64,000 nucleotides of DNA from JAISFI01 sp031553775 (GCA_031553775.1 JAVBLA010000017.1:10932-74931), one strand, 5' to 3'; counted from the first letter of the stretch, positions 51,667 to 60,292 are shown. Notes: a model not told the origin generated them from the sequence alone. Made by a program: numbers and translations.

Positions 51667-53765
51667 CATTCAGTAGATTGATATCATCCCATCTTCCTGT
51701 ATCTCCGTTAGCTGTTTTTCTGGTATCGGCTTTAATTTTTATTCCTTCGATCTTACCTGCTCAGGAGCAGAATACATCTCTCTCTAAAGATACCGTACAA
51801 ATCAAAGAAATCGTTGTTTCCGGCAGCCGGGATCGTAAGATGACAGGTATGCTCACCGGAAAAACCGTATTCAATCCGGAAGCCTTGGAAAAGCTGCCTT
51901 CTATTTTAGGTAACACGGATGTTCTGAAGCTTCTGGAACTGACTCCGGGAGTACAGAATGCAGGCGATGGGAATACGAATCTATATGTCAGGGGAGGGGA
52001 TCCGGGACAAAACCTGCTTTTGTATAACGATGTGCCGGTTTATACCCAGGGACATCTTCTGGGCTTTTTCTCCCTTTTCAATGCAGATCACCTGAGTGTA
52101 CTGGAAATGCATAAATCGGCTATCGATGCCGGTTATGGAGGAAGACTCAGTTCTGTGGTATCCGTCAGAAGTAAAAACATTATTCCTGAAAAGGCAGGAA
52201 TTCAGGGGTCTGTAGGATTACTTTCTTCCCAGGCGACAGTCAGTACTCCAATCGGTAAAAACTGGGCTGTGTACCTCTCCGGAAGAAAAACCTATATCTC
52301 TCTGTTGATGAATCCTTTATTGGACGCTACCATCAACAATAATGCGGAAAACCGGGTGGACGATACGGCTTATGATTTTTACGACGGTAATTTTACCCTG
52401 GCCGGCCGGCTGTCTTCCCGTGATGAGATCCGCATCGATGCTTTCATGGGAAAAGATCATCTGGATATTGTGGACGATGATATCCTCCTGAACGGGACAT
52501 TAATCTGGGAAAACCGCTCTCTTTCCGCCCATTGGAGTCATACATTCAATGAGGAGCAAAATTTGAGCCAGACCGTCTTCTATACATCCTATGAGAATCA
52601 TCTTTCTTCATTCCAGGCAAAAATGGGAATAGACCTGTTCTCTGATATCACGGATTGGGGATATAAAAACAATTATACTTTCCGTATCGGAGAAATCGCC
52701 CTGCAGACCGGCATACAATATACCCGGCATGATATACAACCCCAATCGGCAGATATGCAGAACTTGAATATGGTATTTCAGGGACGGGAAACGGAACCGA
52801 ACCTGGCACATGACTTCTCGACTTTCCTTTCCGGGCGATTGTTCCTTTGGGAACGGTTGACTGCTGATCTGGGAATCCGCTACAATCTGTTTGCTCCAAA
52901 CAGCAAGACATTTCATAGCATCGACCCCAGGTTGTCTTTCAGGTACAGGATAAAAGAAAACCAGTATCTGAGAACTTCATATACCCGCCAGAATCAGTAT
53001 GTAAACCTGTTAAGCCCCTCCAGTGTAGGTATTCCTACCGATTTCTGGATTTGTGCTACAGATCAGATAAAACCACAATCAGGCAATGCCTTTTCAGCCG
53101 GTTATTATCAGACTTTTGCGGAGGATATGTATGAGTTTTCTGCTGATATTTATTTCCGTACGCTTTCCGGTGTGACCGAGTATGACCAGAATCTGACGGG
53201 AGCTTACGACCAGCCGTTTACTGCCGGCATTATGTATGGAAAAGGAAAGGCCTACGGATTGGAAATCCTGCTGAAAAAGAACTATGGAAAATTTACCGGA
53301 TGGATAGCCTATACTCTGGGGCATTCCGATCGTACATTTGACGGGATCAACAGGGGAAAAACCTTTCCGGCGGAATACGATAGGTTGCACGATTTGTCGG
53401 TAGTTACTTCTTATACTTTCAATCCCCGCTGGGATTTGTCGGTGGTTTGTGTATATGCTTCCGGAAATGCTTATACTTTACCTTCTTCCTGGTATTTTAT
53501 CAATAACAACCCGGTCAAGCAATACGGAAGCTACAACGGCGCCCGTATGCCGGATTATAACCGGACAGATCTATCGCTCAATTACTGGTTCAAAAAAGAC
53601 AATGGGATAAACTTTTCTGTCTTTAACATCTTCATGGTCAATAATCCGGTATATATCTTTATGAATGTCAGGCAGGATCCGGATAAGGGAACTATATTTG
53701 TCGATGTGAAACGGAAAAAACTGGCGACAATCGTTCCGTCTGTCAGTTGGCGATTTAAATTTTAG
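51660..53765 (+). CDS. TonB-dependent outer membrane receptor
   Basis: 701 aa; start codon GTG 51660, overlapping the end of dapA by 7 nt. Signal peptide about 1-36 (LAVFLVSALIFIPSILPAQ). A TonB-box-like segment (EIVVSGSRD), plug domain (about 60-165; TPGVQNAGDGNTNLYVRGGDPGQNLLLYNDVPVY) and a barrel ending in Phe (SVSWRFKF). No N-terminal carboxypeptidase-like domain. Paired with a DUF4249 lipoprotein 5 nt downstream, a recurrent combination whose substrate is not known. Confidence 0.9.
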   Translation: MLTFSRLISSHLPVSPLAVFLVSALIFIPSILPAQEQNTSLSKDTVQIKEIVVSGSRDRKMTGMLTGKTVFNPEALEKLPSILGNTDVLKLLELTPGVQNAGDGNTNLYVRGGDPGQNLLLYNDVPVYTQGHLLGFFSLFNADHLSVLEMHKSAIDAGYGGRLSSVVSVRSKNIIPEKAGIQGSVGLLSSQATVSTPIGKNWAVYLSGRKTYISLLMNPLLDATINNNAENRVDDTAYDFYDGNFTLAGRLSSRDEIRIDAFMGKDHLDIVDDDILLNGTLIWENRSLSAHWSHTFNEEQNLSQTVFYTSYENHLSSFQAKMGIDLFSDITDWGYKNNYTFRIGEIALQTGIQYTRHDIQPQSADMQNLNMVFQGRETEPNLAHDFSTFLSGRLFLWERLTADLGIRYNLFAPNSKTFHSIDPRLSFRYRIKENQYLRTSYTRQNQYVNLLSPSSVGIPTDFWICATDQIKPQSGNAFSAGYYQTFAEDMYEFSADIYFRTLSGVTEYDQNLTGAYDQPFTAGIMYGKGKAYGLEILLKKNYGKFTGWIAYTLGHSDRTFDGINRGKTFPAEYDRLHDLSVVTSYTFNPRWDLSVVCVYASGNAYTLPSSWYFINNNPVKQYGSYNGARMPDYNRTDLSLNYWFKKDNGINFSVFNIFMVNNPVYIFMNVRQDPDKGTIFVDVKRKKLATIVPSVSWRFKF

Positions 53766-53770
53766 TCGAT

Positions 53771-54631
53771 ATGGATAGAATATACCGCTATATAGTATGG
53801 ATTTTTTTATTGGCAGCTCTTTCTTCCTGTCAGCGGGAAGGTGATATAGGATATGTGGAATATACTCCTCTTGTGGCAGTGGAAGGCAAAATCGAATCAG
53901 GAGGCTATGCTTTTGTATTGCTTACCTGGACCTCTTCTTTTAATCAGGAATTGGATACTGCTTACCTGTTGAATCATGTGATCCGGTCGGCCAAAGTAAC
54001 TGTCAGCAATGGCCGGGAAAAGGAAATTCTGACTTTGGGACAACGACCGGGATTTATTCCTCCTTATGCTTATTACGGAAGCGAGATCAAAGGTGTTCCC
54101 GGAGAAAAATATACCCTGGAGATTTTTTACCAGAATCGGGTCATTTCGGCAGAAACCATCATTCCGGAACCAGTAGCTTTAGACGAATACCGCTTTGAAA
54201 AAACAGCTCCGGAAGATACTACCGGCTATATTTACATCCGCTTTACCGATCAACCCGCTCGACAACGCTATTACCAGGTATCAACCATGGTAAAAGGCAA
54301 GGAAGCTGTTTTCACACCCTGTCTTTTTGGAAATATGGATAACAAACAATTTGGTGGAAAAACCGATATTTCCCTGCAAATCAATAAAGGCCCGGTATTA
54401 TACCCCAAAACTTCTTTTGAAACCTATTTTGTGACCGGCAATGAAGTTCAGATCCAATTCAAAACCATGCCGCAAGAAGGATACCATTTCTGGAACAGCT
54501 GGCAGGAAGAACTGTTGAACTCCCAAAATCCCATTTTCCCGGCCCGCTCAGACCTGCAATCGAATATCAATGGAGGAATCGGCATTTGGTGCGGCTATGG
54601 AGTATCTGCCTATACACTGCGAACGGAATAA
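53771..54631 (+). CDS. DUF4249 lipoprotein
   Basis: 286 aa. Lipobox LSSC (Cys about 20). The rest is beta-rich with the DUF4249 pattern: VEGKIESGGYAFVLLTWTSSFNQ, SAKVTVSNG and PGEKYTLEIFYQNRVISAETIIPEP. Family members follow TonB receptors, as here, and probably sit on the outer membrane as their partner. A dispersed heptad element begins 4 nt after its stop. Confidence 0.88.
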   Translation: MDRIYRYIVWIFLLAALSSCQREGDIGYVEYTPLVAVEGKIESGGYAFVLLTWTSSFNQELDTAYLLNHVIRSAKVTVSNGREKEILTLGQRPGFIPPYAYYGSEIKGVPGEKYTLEIFYQNRVISAETIIPEPVALDEYRFEKTAPEDTTGYIYIRFTDQPARQRYYQVSTMVKGKEAVFTPCLFGNMDNKQFGGKTDISLQINKGPVLYPKTSFETYFVTGNEVQIQFKTMPQEGYHFWNSWQEELLNSQNPIFPARSDLQSNINGGIGIWCGYGVSAYTLRTE

Positions 54632-54634
54632 TAG

Positions 54635-54757
54635 GAGTTAAGAATTAAGAATTAACGGGATACGGTAATGCAGCTTTTTACTCTATAAATATTTTTGAAA
54701 TGAAGATTTTCATTCAGGGATTCGAAGAATCCCAACTCTTAATTCTTAACTCTTAAC
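54635..54757 (-). repeat. Dispersed heptad-bounded element, copy B
   Basis: Reverse-orientation relative of the element at 8822-8950. Arms of GAGTTAA/GAATTAA units (54635-54655) and CTCTTAA/TTCTTAA units (54734-54757) surround the palindrome GGGATTCGAAGAATCCC (54717-54733), the exact reverse complement of that in copy A, and the shared TTTTACTCTATA segment. Again it lies just after a plus-strand gene and before a converging gene. Confidence 0.8.
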
Positions 54758-54758
54758 T

Positions 54759-54797
54759 AAAAAAAGAAGAGGTCACCTCAAATGAAGCAACCTCTTC
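54759..54797 (-). terminator. Intrinsic terminator of the lipoprotein gene at 54826
   Basis: On the minus strand GAAGAGGT, a 16-nt loop, ACCTCTTC and seven T. Adjacent to copy B of the dispersed element. Confidence 0.8.
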
Positions 54798-54825
54798 CGT
54801 ATATAGAAATTAGCAATTATGCTGA

Positions 54826-56103
54826 TTAATTCTTTACATATTCATCTTCATAATTCTCTTCCATCGCCCAACCGAATTTATTCATAAATCCTTCTAATTG
54901 TTCGAAGAATTGATCGAATCCTTTACTGAAGTATACAGAGGCTTCGGCAGATGATCCGTCTTTGAAATTTAATACGGGTATAGACGTCCAGTAAGTGTAT
55001 GTATTGAAAGGTTCATAGCTGGCGGTATAGCTGTAATCAAAGACAGGTTTCATAGAAAGAGTTGCGATAGCAGCACCGTCTGCAGCTGTCAGAGAAATAG
55101 CTGTGTACTGGTTGAACAGGTTACAGCTGGCTTTTTCATATTTTTCACTGGTATTATTCAATCCAAATGAGTAATAATCATCGTATTGTTCTTCCAGCTC
55201 ATTCATTTTTTGCATGAATTCACCTATTTTAGCAATAGATCCGGAAAAGGCTAATTTATCCATAAGAGTCATCTGGAAATTTCCACTTCCCGGTTGAGCT
55301 TCTTCATTGATAATCTCTTCAACATTTCCGCTCATACCACTTGTAACGGAAATTAAAGAAGTGCTCCCCTTTTTCAGGTTGGCACTTACAGTGTTATTAC
55401 TTGCTGTTCTATTGGCATTGAAATTGAGGCTGTAGCTACCTAAGGTATAGGCTACAGATGCTATAGTAGGTACATTTTCTTTAGCCAGGTCGGAAGAGAC
55501 ATCTAAAGAACCTACCGTTTTTCCGTTGGAAGTAATTACTGCATTCAAAGTCTTGGGTAACTGAACGTCAGTGTAAGTATAGGTGTAATCGTAATAGCCG
55601 CCCCATTCGTCCGGAATGTACACGGCGTCCACTTCTTCTAATGTGGCAAAAAAGTCGGAAGCCTCTCCTTTAATGGTAATTTTTTCAGTATTGCTGGTAC
55701 TTGTTTCCGTAGCAGGAAATTCAAAGATCAAAGATCCTGAATTAGCTGATTGATCCCATGTTTTTTTAGAAGAATTCCAAACATATTTTCCATAGAAGTC
55801 GTTGATATAGATAATCTCATCACTGCTTCTCAGTCCCACAGAACGCAATGCCACCGGATGTTCACTTAGGAAAGCATTGAATGATTCCAGTGTTTTATAC
55901 CCCTGTTCATTTTCCAAACCTTCAAAACTGGCAAGGAAAGCCATGGCATCTACCTGTAGTTTTTCCTTTTGTTGTTCGGGAGTCAATTCAGAATAAGGAG
56001 TAGTTTCTACATCTTTTACAGGGTCATCTTTGTCATTTCCACAAGAGATTAAACCGAAAGTCAACAAAACTGTTGAGAGCAAAAATGAAAATAATTTGTT
56101 CAT
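54826..56103 (-). CDS. Lipoprotein of unknown function
   Basis: 425 aa. Lipobox GLISC (Cys about 21), then NDKDDP. A helical, acidic stretch (about 35-85) leads into a long beta-rich region rich in Ser, Thr and Tyr with a repeated strand pattern (LNAVITSNGKTVGSLDVSSDLA; YSLNFNANRTASNN). I do not recognise the family. It runs opposite to the receptor/DUF4249 genes and the ABC cluster, with its own promoter and terminator, so it is a monocistronic unit. A 16-bp palindrome lies in its leader. Confidence 0.65.
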   Translation of the reverse strand: MNKLFSFLLSTVLLTFGLISCGNDKDDPVKDVETTPYSELTPEQQKEKLQVDAMAFLASFEGLENEQGYKTLESFNAFLSEHPVALRSVGLRSSDEIIYINDFYGKYVWNSSKKTWDQSANSGSLIFEFPATETSTSNTEKITIKGEASDFFATLEEVDAVYIPDEWGGYYDYTYTYTDVQLPKTLNAVITSNGKTVGSLDVSSDLAKENVPTIASVAYTLGSYSLNFNANRTASNNTVSANLKKGSTSLISVTSGMSGNVEEIINEEAQPGSGNFQMTLMDKLAFSGSIAKIGEFMQKMNELEEQYDDYYSFGLNNTSEKYEKASCNLFNQYTAISLTAADGAAIATLSMKPVFDYSYTASYEPFNTYTYWTSIPVLNFKDGSSAEASVYFSKGFDQFFEQLEGFMNKFGWAMEENYEDEYVKN

Positions 56104-56129
56104 AACTAATTAATTAAGTTTTTGAATGA

Positions 56130-56145
56130 TTCAAATATATTTGAA
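56130..56145. promoter_or_regulatory. 16-bp perfect palindrome TTCAAATATATTTGAA
   Basis: Lies between the -7 box at 56166-56173 and the ATG at 56103 of the minus-strand lipoprotein gene. Its symmetry and place, just downstream of the transcription start, suit a repressor site. Confidence 0.4.
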
Positions 56146-56165
56146 TATATGATATTTTGAAGAAA

Positions 56166-56173
56166 CAAAGATA
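56166..56173 (-). promoter_or_regulatory. -7 box TATCTTTG for the lipoprotein gene
   Basis: Minus strand, about 63 nt before ATG 56103; no clear -33. Confidence 0.5.
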
Positions 56174-56195
56174 ACCAATATTCTGATTTTAATTC

Positions 56196-56203
56196 TACTT
56201 TTG
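56196..56203 (+). promoter_or_regulatory. -7 box TACTTTTG for the cysteine-cluster protein gene
   Basis: Plus strand, 25 nt before ATG 56229. Confidence 0.5.
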
Positions 56204-56228
56204 CAAATCTTATGCCAAATATCAGATT

Positions 56229-56720
56229 ATGATGTATGATCCTGAAAAATTGAAATTACTGGCCGGCAAATCGGAGCCTGCTTTCAGGGAATTTTATCAA
56301 AAAAATAAGAAAAAACTGGAGAAAATGGACCAGGAAGTACATAGCCTCCATGAAAAAATAATGTCCTGTACTGATTGCCTGCAATGCGCTAATTGTTGCC
56401 GGAGCCTGGGGCCTGCTATCTACAACAAAGATATAGAGCGCATGGCAAAAGCCTTGCGAATGAAACCGTCGGAAGTGGTTCAGCAATATTTGCGAAAAGA
56501 CGAAGATGGAGATTATGTGTTCCAATCGATGCCCTGTCCATTCCTGATGTCTGATAATTACTGCATGATTTACGAAAACCGTCCGAAAGCCTGCCGGGAG
56601 TACCCGCATACCGACCGGAGAAAATTTTACCAGATCTATAAATTGACTATGAAAAATGCGTACACCTGCCCGGTAGCGTATGAAGTGCTGAAAGAATTGA
56701 AAAATAGTACTGATAAATAA
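56229..56720 (+). CDS. YkgJ-family cysteine-cluster protein
   Basis: 163 aa, cytoplasmic. Cysteine pattern CTDCLQCANCCRSLGP at about residues 47-62, then CPFLMSDNYCMIYENRPKACREYP and a last Cys in YTCPVAYE: the CxxC..CC ... C ... C ... C spacing of the YkgJ (CxxCxxCC) family, thought to bind zinc or an iron-sulfur cluster. Biochemical role unknown. A second ATG at 56232 is equally possible as start. Transcribed in the same direction as the ABC genes 150 nt downstream. Confidence 0.88.
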   Translation: MMYDPEKLKLLAGKSEPAFREFYQKNKKKLEKMDQEVHSLHEKIMSCTDCLQCANCCRSLGPAIYNKDIERMAKALRMKPSEVVQQYLRKDEDGDYVFQSMPCPFLMSDNYCMIYENRPKACREYPHTDRRKFYQIYKLTMKNAYTCPVAYEVLKELKNSTDK

Positions 56721-56818
56721 GCTTACGGATAGTTATATAAAATGTTTTCCCTAATAATAGTGAAATTGCGTCTGTAAAATCCCTTTTTCTGGGGATATTT
56801 TCACAAAAGAAGATCTCA

Positions 56819-56826
56819 TAACTTTG
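56819..56826 (+). promoter_or_regulatory. -7 box TAACTTTG for the ABC transporter cluster
   Basis: Plus strand, about 45 nt before ATG 56872; TTTT at 56798-56801 lies 17 nt upstream. Confidence 0.45.
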
Positions 56827-56871
56827 TCCCCCGAAATAGGAGTGCCGGAATAAGTGCCGGGCAGAAATTTT

Positions 56872-57747
56872 ATGAAAACAATCATTCAGTGTGAGAATAT
56901 CACCCATTATTATGGGAACCGTTTGATATACAAAGATTTAAATTTTGATGTGAAGCGGGGAAAAATCCTGGGTTTACTGGGAAAAAACGGAACAGGAAAG
57001 ACTACCATCATCAATATTCTCAATGGTTATCTGAAACCCCGGTCGGGTGTCTGCCGGATGTTCGGAGAGACCATGGAACAAATATCTCCTCAAACCAAGT
57101 CGCGCATCGGCCTTTTACTGGAAGGACATATCCAGCATACGTATTTTAATGTAAGCCAGATAGAACGCTACTATAGCCATTTCTTTCCTAATTGGAAGAA
57201 AGATGCTTATTATGAATTGCTGAAAAAGCTGCAGGTCAGCCCGAAGCAAAAAATAAGTACGATGTCGTGCGGACAGCGTTCGCAGGTTACCCTGGGACTT
57301 TTATTTGCCCAAAACCCGGAATTGCTGATTCTCGACGACTTTTCCATGGGACTGGATCCCGGTTACCGGCGGCTTTTTGTAGAATACCTGAAAGAGTATG
57401 CTTCTGACGGCAATCATACGGTTTTTCTCACTTCTCACATCATACAGGATATGGAAATGCTGATCGATGAATGTATGATATTAGATTACGGACGTATCCT
57501 GCTACACAAGCCCACTGCCTATATTTTAGAAAACTTCCGTAGATACCGGTTTGCTTTTTCTGGAATACAAGTGATTGCCGACGAACGTTTATGGAATACG
57601 GGAAAAACTGGTACTCAATGGGAAACCTATTCTTTTGCTTCATCTGAAGAAATATCCTCCTTGTTGAAAACCTATGGTGCGGAAGATATAAAAGTGGAAA
57701 AACTAACCCTGGAAGATGCTTTTATCGGCTTAACCGGAAAATATTGA
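56872..57747 (+). CDS. ABC transporter ATP-binding protein
   Basis: 291 aa from ATG 56872 (MKTIIQCENITHYYGN). Walker A GKNGTGKTT (about 38-46), signature SCGQR (about 132-136) in place of SGGQ, Walker B LLILDD with Asp at 156 where the catalytic Glu usually sits, then SMGLDP and switch His in LTSHI. The changed signature and the Asp suggest slow hydrolysis, though such forms occur in ABC-2-type exporters. Followed 4 nt later by a membrane protein that is its likely permease. Confidence 0.88.
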   Translation: MKTIIQCENITHYYGNRLIYKDLNFDVKRGKILGLLGKNGTGKTTIINILNGYLKPRSGVCRMFGETMEQISPQTKSRIGLLLEGHIQHTYFNVSQIERYYSHFFPNWKKDAYYELLKKLQVSPKQKISTMSCGQRSQVTLGLLFAQNPELLILDDFSMGLDPGYRRLFVEYLKEYASDGNHTVFLTSHIIQDMEMLIDECMILDYGRILLHKPTAYILENFRRYRFAFSGIQVIADERLWNTGKTGTQWETYSFASSEEISSLLKTYGAEDIKVEKLTLEDAFIGLTGKY

Positions 57748-57751
57748 AATT

Positions 57752-58426
57752 ATGATGTATCGAGCGATTTTTTATAAAGAATGGATCAAAACATGGCGGG
57801 TTACCGGATTAATGTTCTTGGTTTTCAGCTGTTTTATTGCCTATATTTTTATTTCAACTTCGCAGTCTTTCAGGGTCAATGGAGCTGTGAATACCTGGGA
57901 GGCAGTTATTATGAAAGATTTCCCTCTGTTTCCTGCAGGGATGAAGTGGTTACCGCTGTTGGCGGCAGTGCTTGTTTCATTGGCACAGTATATTCCTGAA
58001 ATGCAGAACAAACGGCTGAAGCTGACTTTTCACCTCCCTATGAAGGAATCCTGTATTTTATCTTCTATGCTTCTATATGGCTTGATGGTACTTTCAATCC
58101 TGTATATACTGACGGCGGTTTGTGTATTATCGGGATTGAAGCTGTATTATCCACCCGAATTCATCAGTATTGCTTTTGCAACCATGCTTCCCTGGTTTCT
58201 TTCCGGATGGACGGCTTACCTGTTGACTGCCTGGATTTGCCTGGAACCGGCCTGGAACCAGCGCATTATTAACGGGATTGCCGCTGTTTGCGGATTGTCG
58301 TTTTTATTTATTCACGCACTCTCCGGTGGATATGAACCGTTTATCCCAGTTCTGACAGTGTGGTTGATACTCGTTTTTACTTTCCCGTTTTATTCCGCAT
58401 CCCGCTTCAAAGACGGCATCCAGTAA
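57752..58426 (+). CDS. ABC-2-type membrane protein
   Basis: 224 aa with about six membrane segments and a short cytoplasmic N-terminus (MMYRAIFYKEWIKTWR), the EWIK start being typical for ABC-2 permeases of this phylum. The segments are near residues 17-36, 65-80, 105-130, 140-165, 175-195 and 198-218. No motif shows the substrate. Four nt after the ATPase gene and 37 nt before DUF4857. Confidence 0.75.
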   Translation: MMYRAIFYKEWIKTWRVTGLMFLVFSCFIAYIFISTSQSFRVNGAVNTWEAVIMKDFPLFPAGMKWLPLLAAVLVSLAQYIPEMQNKRLKLTFHLPMKESCILSSMLLYGLMVLSILYILTAVCVLSGLKLYYPPEFISIAFATMLPWFLSGWTAYLLTAWICLEPAWNQRIINGIAAVCGLSFLFIHALSGGYEPFIPVLTVWLILVFTFPFYSASRFKDGIQ

Positions 58427-58427
58427 T

Positions 58428-58460
58428 CATTTTCAATTCTCAATTCTCAATTTTCAATTT
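58428..58460 (+). repeat. Heptad array in the DUF4857 leader
   Basis: ATTTTCA, ATTCTCA, ATTCTCA and ATTTTCA units fill the gap between the permease stop and ATG 58464, ending 3 nt before it. Confidence 0.8.
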
Positions 58461-58463
58461 TTT

Positions 58464-59690
58464 ATGAAATTCTATAAAACTTCCGGCTACTATCTAATCT
58501 TATTGTTCCTCACTTTAATAGGAACATGGGCAATTCCTGCTTTAGTGAAAAAAGCCACTGTAGAGCCGGAACATTATCCTTTTATATATTACAGTTCCAT
58601 CTTGAAAGAGCTGTGTATCATTGATTACAAAAGTAAAGAAGTTCCGATGAAAGCGATCAGTTCAGGAACGGTCTATGGAAAAGAAGAGGCCGATTCACTA
58701 CTCCCTCTCTTGAATCACAGGCAATTACTTTCGAATGGAACTCTTCCGGACAGTATAGATCATCATGAGATAACCGTCCAGAAAATCCGTGCCGGAAATG
58801 TAATTTTCCGGTTTACTCCGGAAGAAATAGGCAGTCCCCATACAGGATTATACATTATGTACGAATCCATGCCTAAAAGAGCCGGCTTTGAATCTCCGGG
58901 AGATGTTTTTCGGTTGAAAAACGATATTCAGTTTATCGATGTACTTTCCAATCAGGTAAATGCCGCTAAAAGCAAAGAATTTCAGGATGCTTTACTGAAA
59001 GAAGGATTTGTTTTTCCCGCTCAGTGGTCGTCCGGTAACATGAATCCCCGCAAACCCTACGATGAGGGTTATTTTACATTGGATAATCGAGGAGAACTTT
59101 ACCATATCAAAATGGTAAACGGCCGTCCGTTCGTGAGAAATACCCACATTGGCGAAAAAACGAATATCGTCCATTTCTCTATGCTGGAAGTTGCCGATAA
59201 GCGGTTTTACGGGTTCTTGTTCGACCATGCCGGAAAAGTATATATCGTTGAAGGCGACGCCGGGAAATATCAATTGCTTCCTTTGGAAATCGAACCTTTG
59301 AATCTGAAGAAAGACCAGCTGTCTCTTATGGGCAATATGCTCTATTGGACAGTCAGTGTCACTACAGAGAAAGGAAAAGATTATTTCGGATTGGAACAGG
59401 AAAGCCTGAAACGGCTGGCAGAATATCACGTGGAAAAATCTCCGGATAAATGGGAAAAAGTTTCCTCGGTCCTTTTTCCATTTTACCTGACATTTGAAGA
59501 CGGGAACAGCAAGTATATCAGGCCATACTGGCATTATACCGGATATATTGCCTGTATATTAAATATAATTCTGGCAATCCTGGCTTTTTTCCTGCCCCGT
59601 CGAACCGGAAAAGAAAAAGTCCTGGTATCTGTGTGGACTCTCTTTTTTGGAATCCCGGGAATCCTGGCTGCCATTTTATTAAAAAAATAA
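58464..59690 (+). CDS. DUF4857 membrane-anchored protein
   Basis: 408 aa. One N-terminal membrane segment (about 8-27), a large extracytoplasmic beta-rich domain (about 30-345; includes DEGYFTLDNRGELYHIKMVNGRPFVRNTHIGEK, propeller-like), then two C-terminal membrane segments (about 353-372 and 382-404). Matches DUF4857, found beside ABC-2 transporters in Bacteroidales. Likely part of that transporter complex in the inner membrane. Confidence 0.82.
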   Translation: MKFYKTSGYYLILLFLTLIGTWAIPALVKKATVEPEHYPFIYYSSILKELCIIDYKSKEVPMKAISSGTVYGKEEADSLLPLLNHRQLLSNGTLPDSIDHHEITVQKIRAGNVIFRFTPEEIGSPHTGLYIMYESMPKRAGFESPGDVFRLKNDIQFIDVLSNQVNAAKSKEFQDALLKEGFVFPAQWSSGNMNPRKPYDEGYFTLDNRGELYHIKMVNGRPFVRNTHIGEKTNIVHFSMLEVADKRFYGFLFDHAGKVYIVEGDAGKYQLLPLEIEPLNLKKDQLSLMGNMLYWTVSVTTEKGKDYFGLEQESLKRLAEYHVEKSPDKWEKVSSVLFPFYLTFEDGNSKYIRPYWHYTGYIACILNIILAILAFFLPRRTGKEKVLVSVWTLFFGIPGILAAILLKK

Positions 59691-59723
59691 ATAACTAGAA
59701 TGAAGAATGCATTTTTTTATTCT

Positions 59724-59751
59724 TATTTTTCAATTTTCAATTATCAATTAA
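59724..59751 (+). repeat. Heptad array in the leader of the lipoprotein gene at 59753
   Basis: TTTTTCAA, TTTTCAA and TTATCAA units, ending about 2 nt before the ATG. Confidence 0.75.
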
Positions 59752-59752
59752 T

Positions 59753-60292
59753 ATGAAGAATTATTTTATCGCGGCACTTTTTTTGCTCTCAGTCATTTCC
59801 TGTAATAATAAGAACAGGGAAGAACAAACACAAACTCAGGAAACGGAAATTACAGAGGTAACTATTCCGACATTTGAGTTGGACAGCCTTCTTAAAATTG
59901 CCGACAAGGAAGTGGATAAATCATTGAAAGTAGTTGGATATGTAACCCATACCTGCAAGCATTCCGGTAAACGCTGCTTTATTGTGGGAGAGAGCCAGAA
60001 AACCTCATTCAGGGTGGAAGCAAAAGGTGAGATCGGAGGTTTTAACCGGGAGCTGGTAGGATCTAAACTGGCTATTATCGGTATTCTGAAAGAACGCCGC
60101 CTGAGTCAGGAGTACATAGACCAGATGGAAAAAGATCTCAATGAAAAGAAACTAAAGGAGACTGGTTCTGCCGAAAGCTGCCAGGCCGAATTGAACAATA
60201 TCAGCGAGATGCGTAATGCTATGAAGGAACTGGGAAAAGACTATTATTCCATCTATTACATGGATGGTGAGAATTATGAAGTTCTTCAATAA
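59753..60292 (+). CDS. Lipoprotein with OB-fold-like domain and His/Cys cluster
   Basis: 179 aa. Lipobox VISC (Cys17), a Gln/Glu/Thr-rich spacer, then a domain with an OB-fold strand pattern (LKVVGYVTHT ... CFIVGE ... FRVEAKG ... GSKLAIIGILKE) at about 55-115, and a helical, charged C-terminus. His66, Cys68, His70 and Cys75 (THTCKHSGKRC) form a compact group that could hold a metal or a disulfide. I do not recognise a named family. The PepSY-type gene starts inside its last codons. By context it may bind a metal for the adjoining transporter. Confidence 0.65.
   Translation: MKNYFIAALFLLSVISCNNKNREEQTQTQETEITEVTIPTFELDSLLKIADKEVDKSLKVVGYVTHTCKHSGKRCFIVGESQKTSFRVEAKGEIGGFNRELVGSKLAIIGILKERRLSQEYIDQMEKDLNEKKLKETGSAESCQAELNNISEMRNAMKELGKDYYSIYYMDGENYEVLQ

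Noticed and set aside
51660..54631. The second TonB receptor and DUF4249 lipoprotein as part of the nucleic-acid system
   Set aside because: They lie 20 kb away beside dapA, have no nuclease or nucleotide gene nearby, and lack the domains shared by the first receptor's neighbours.
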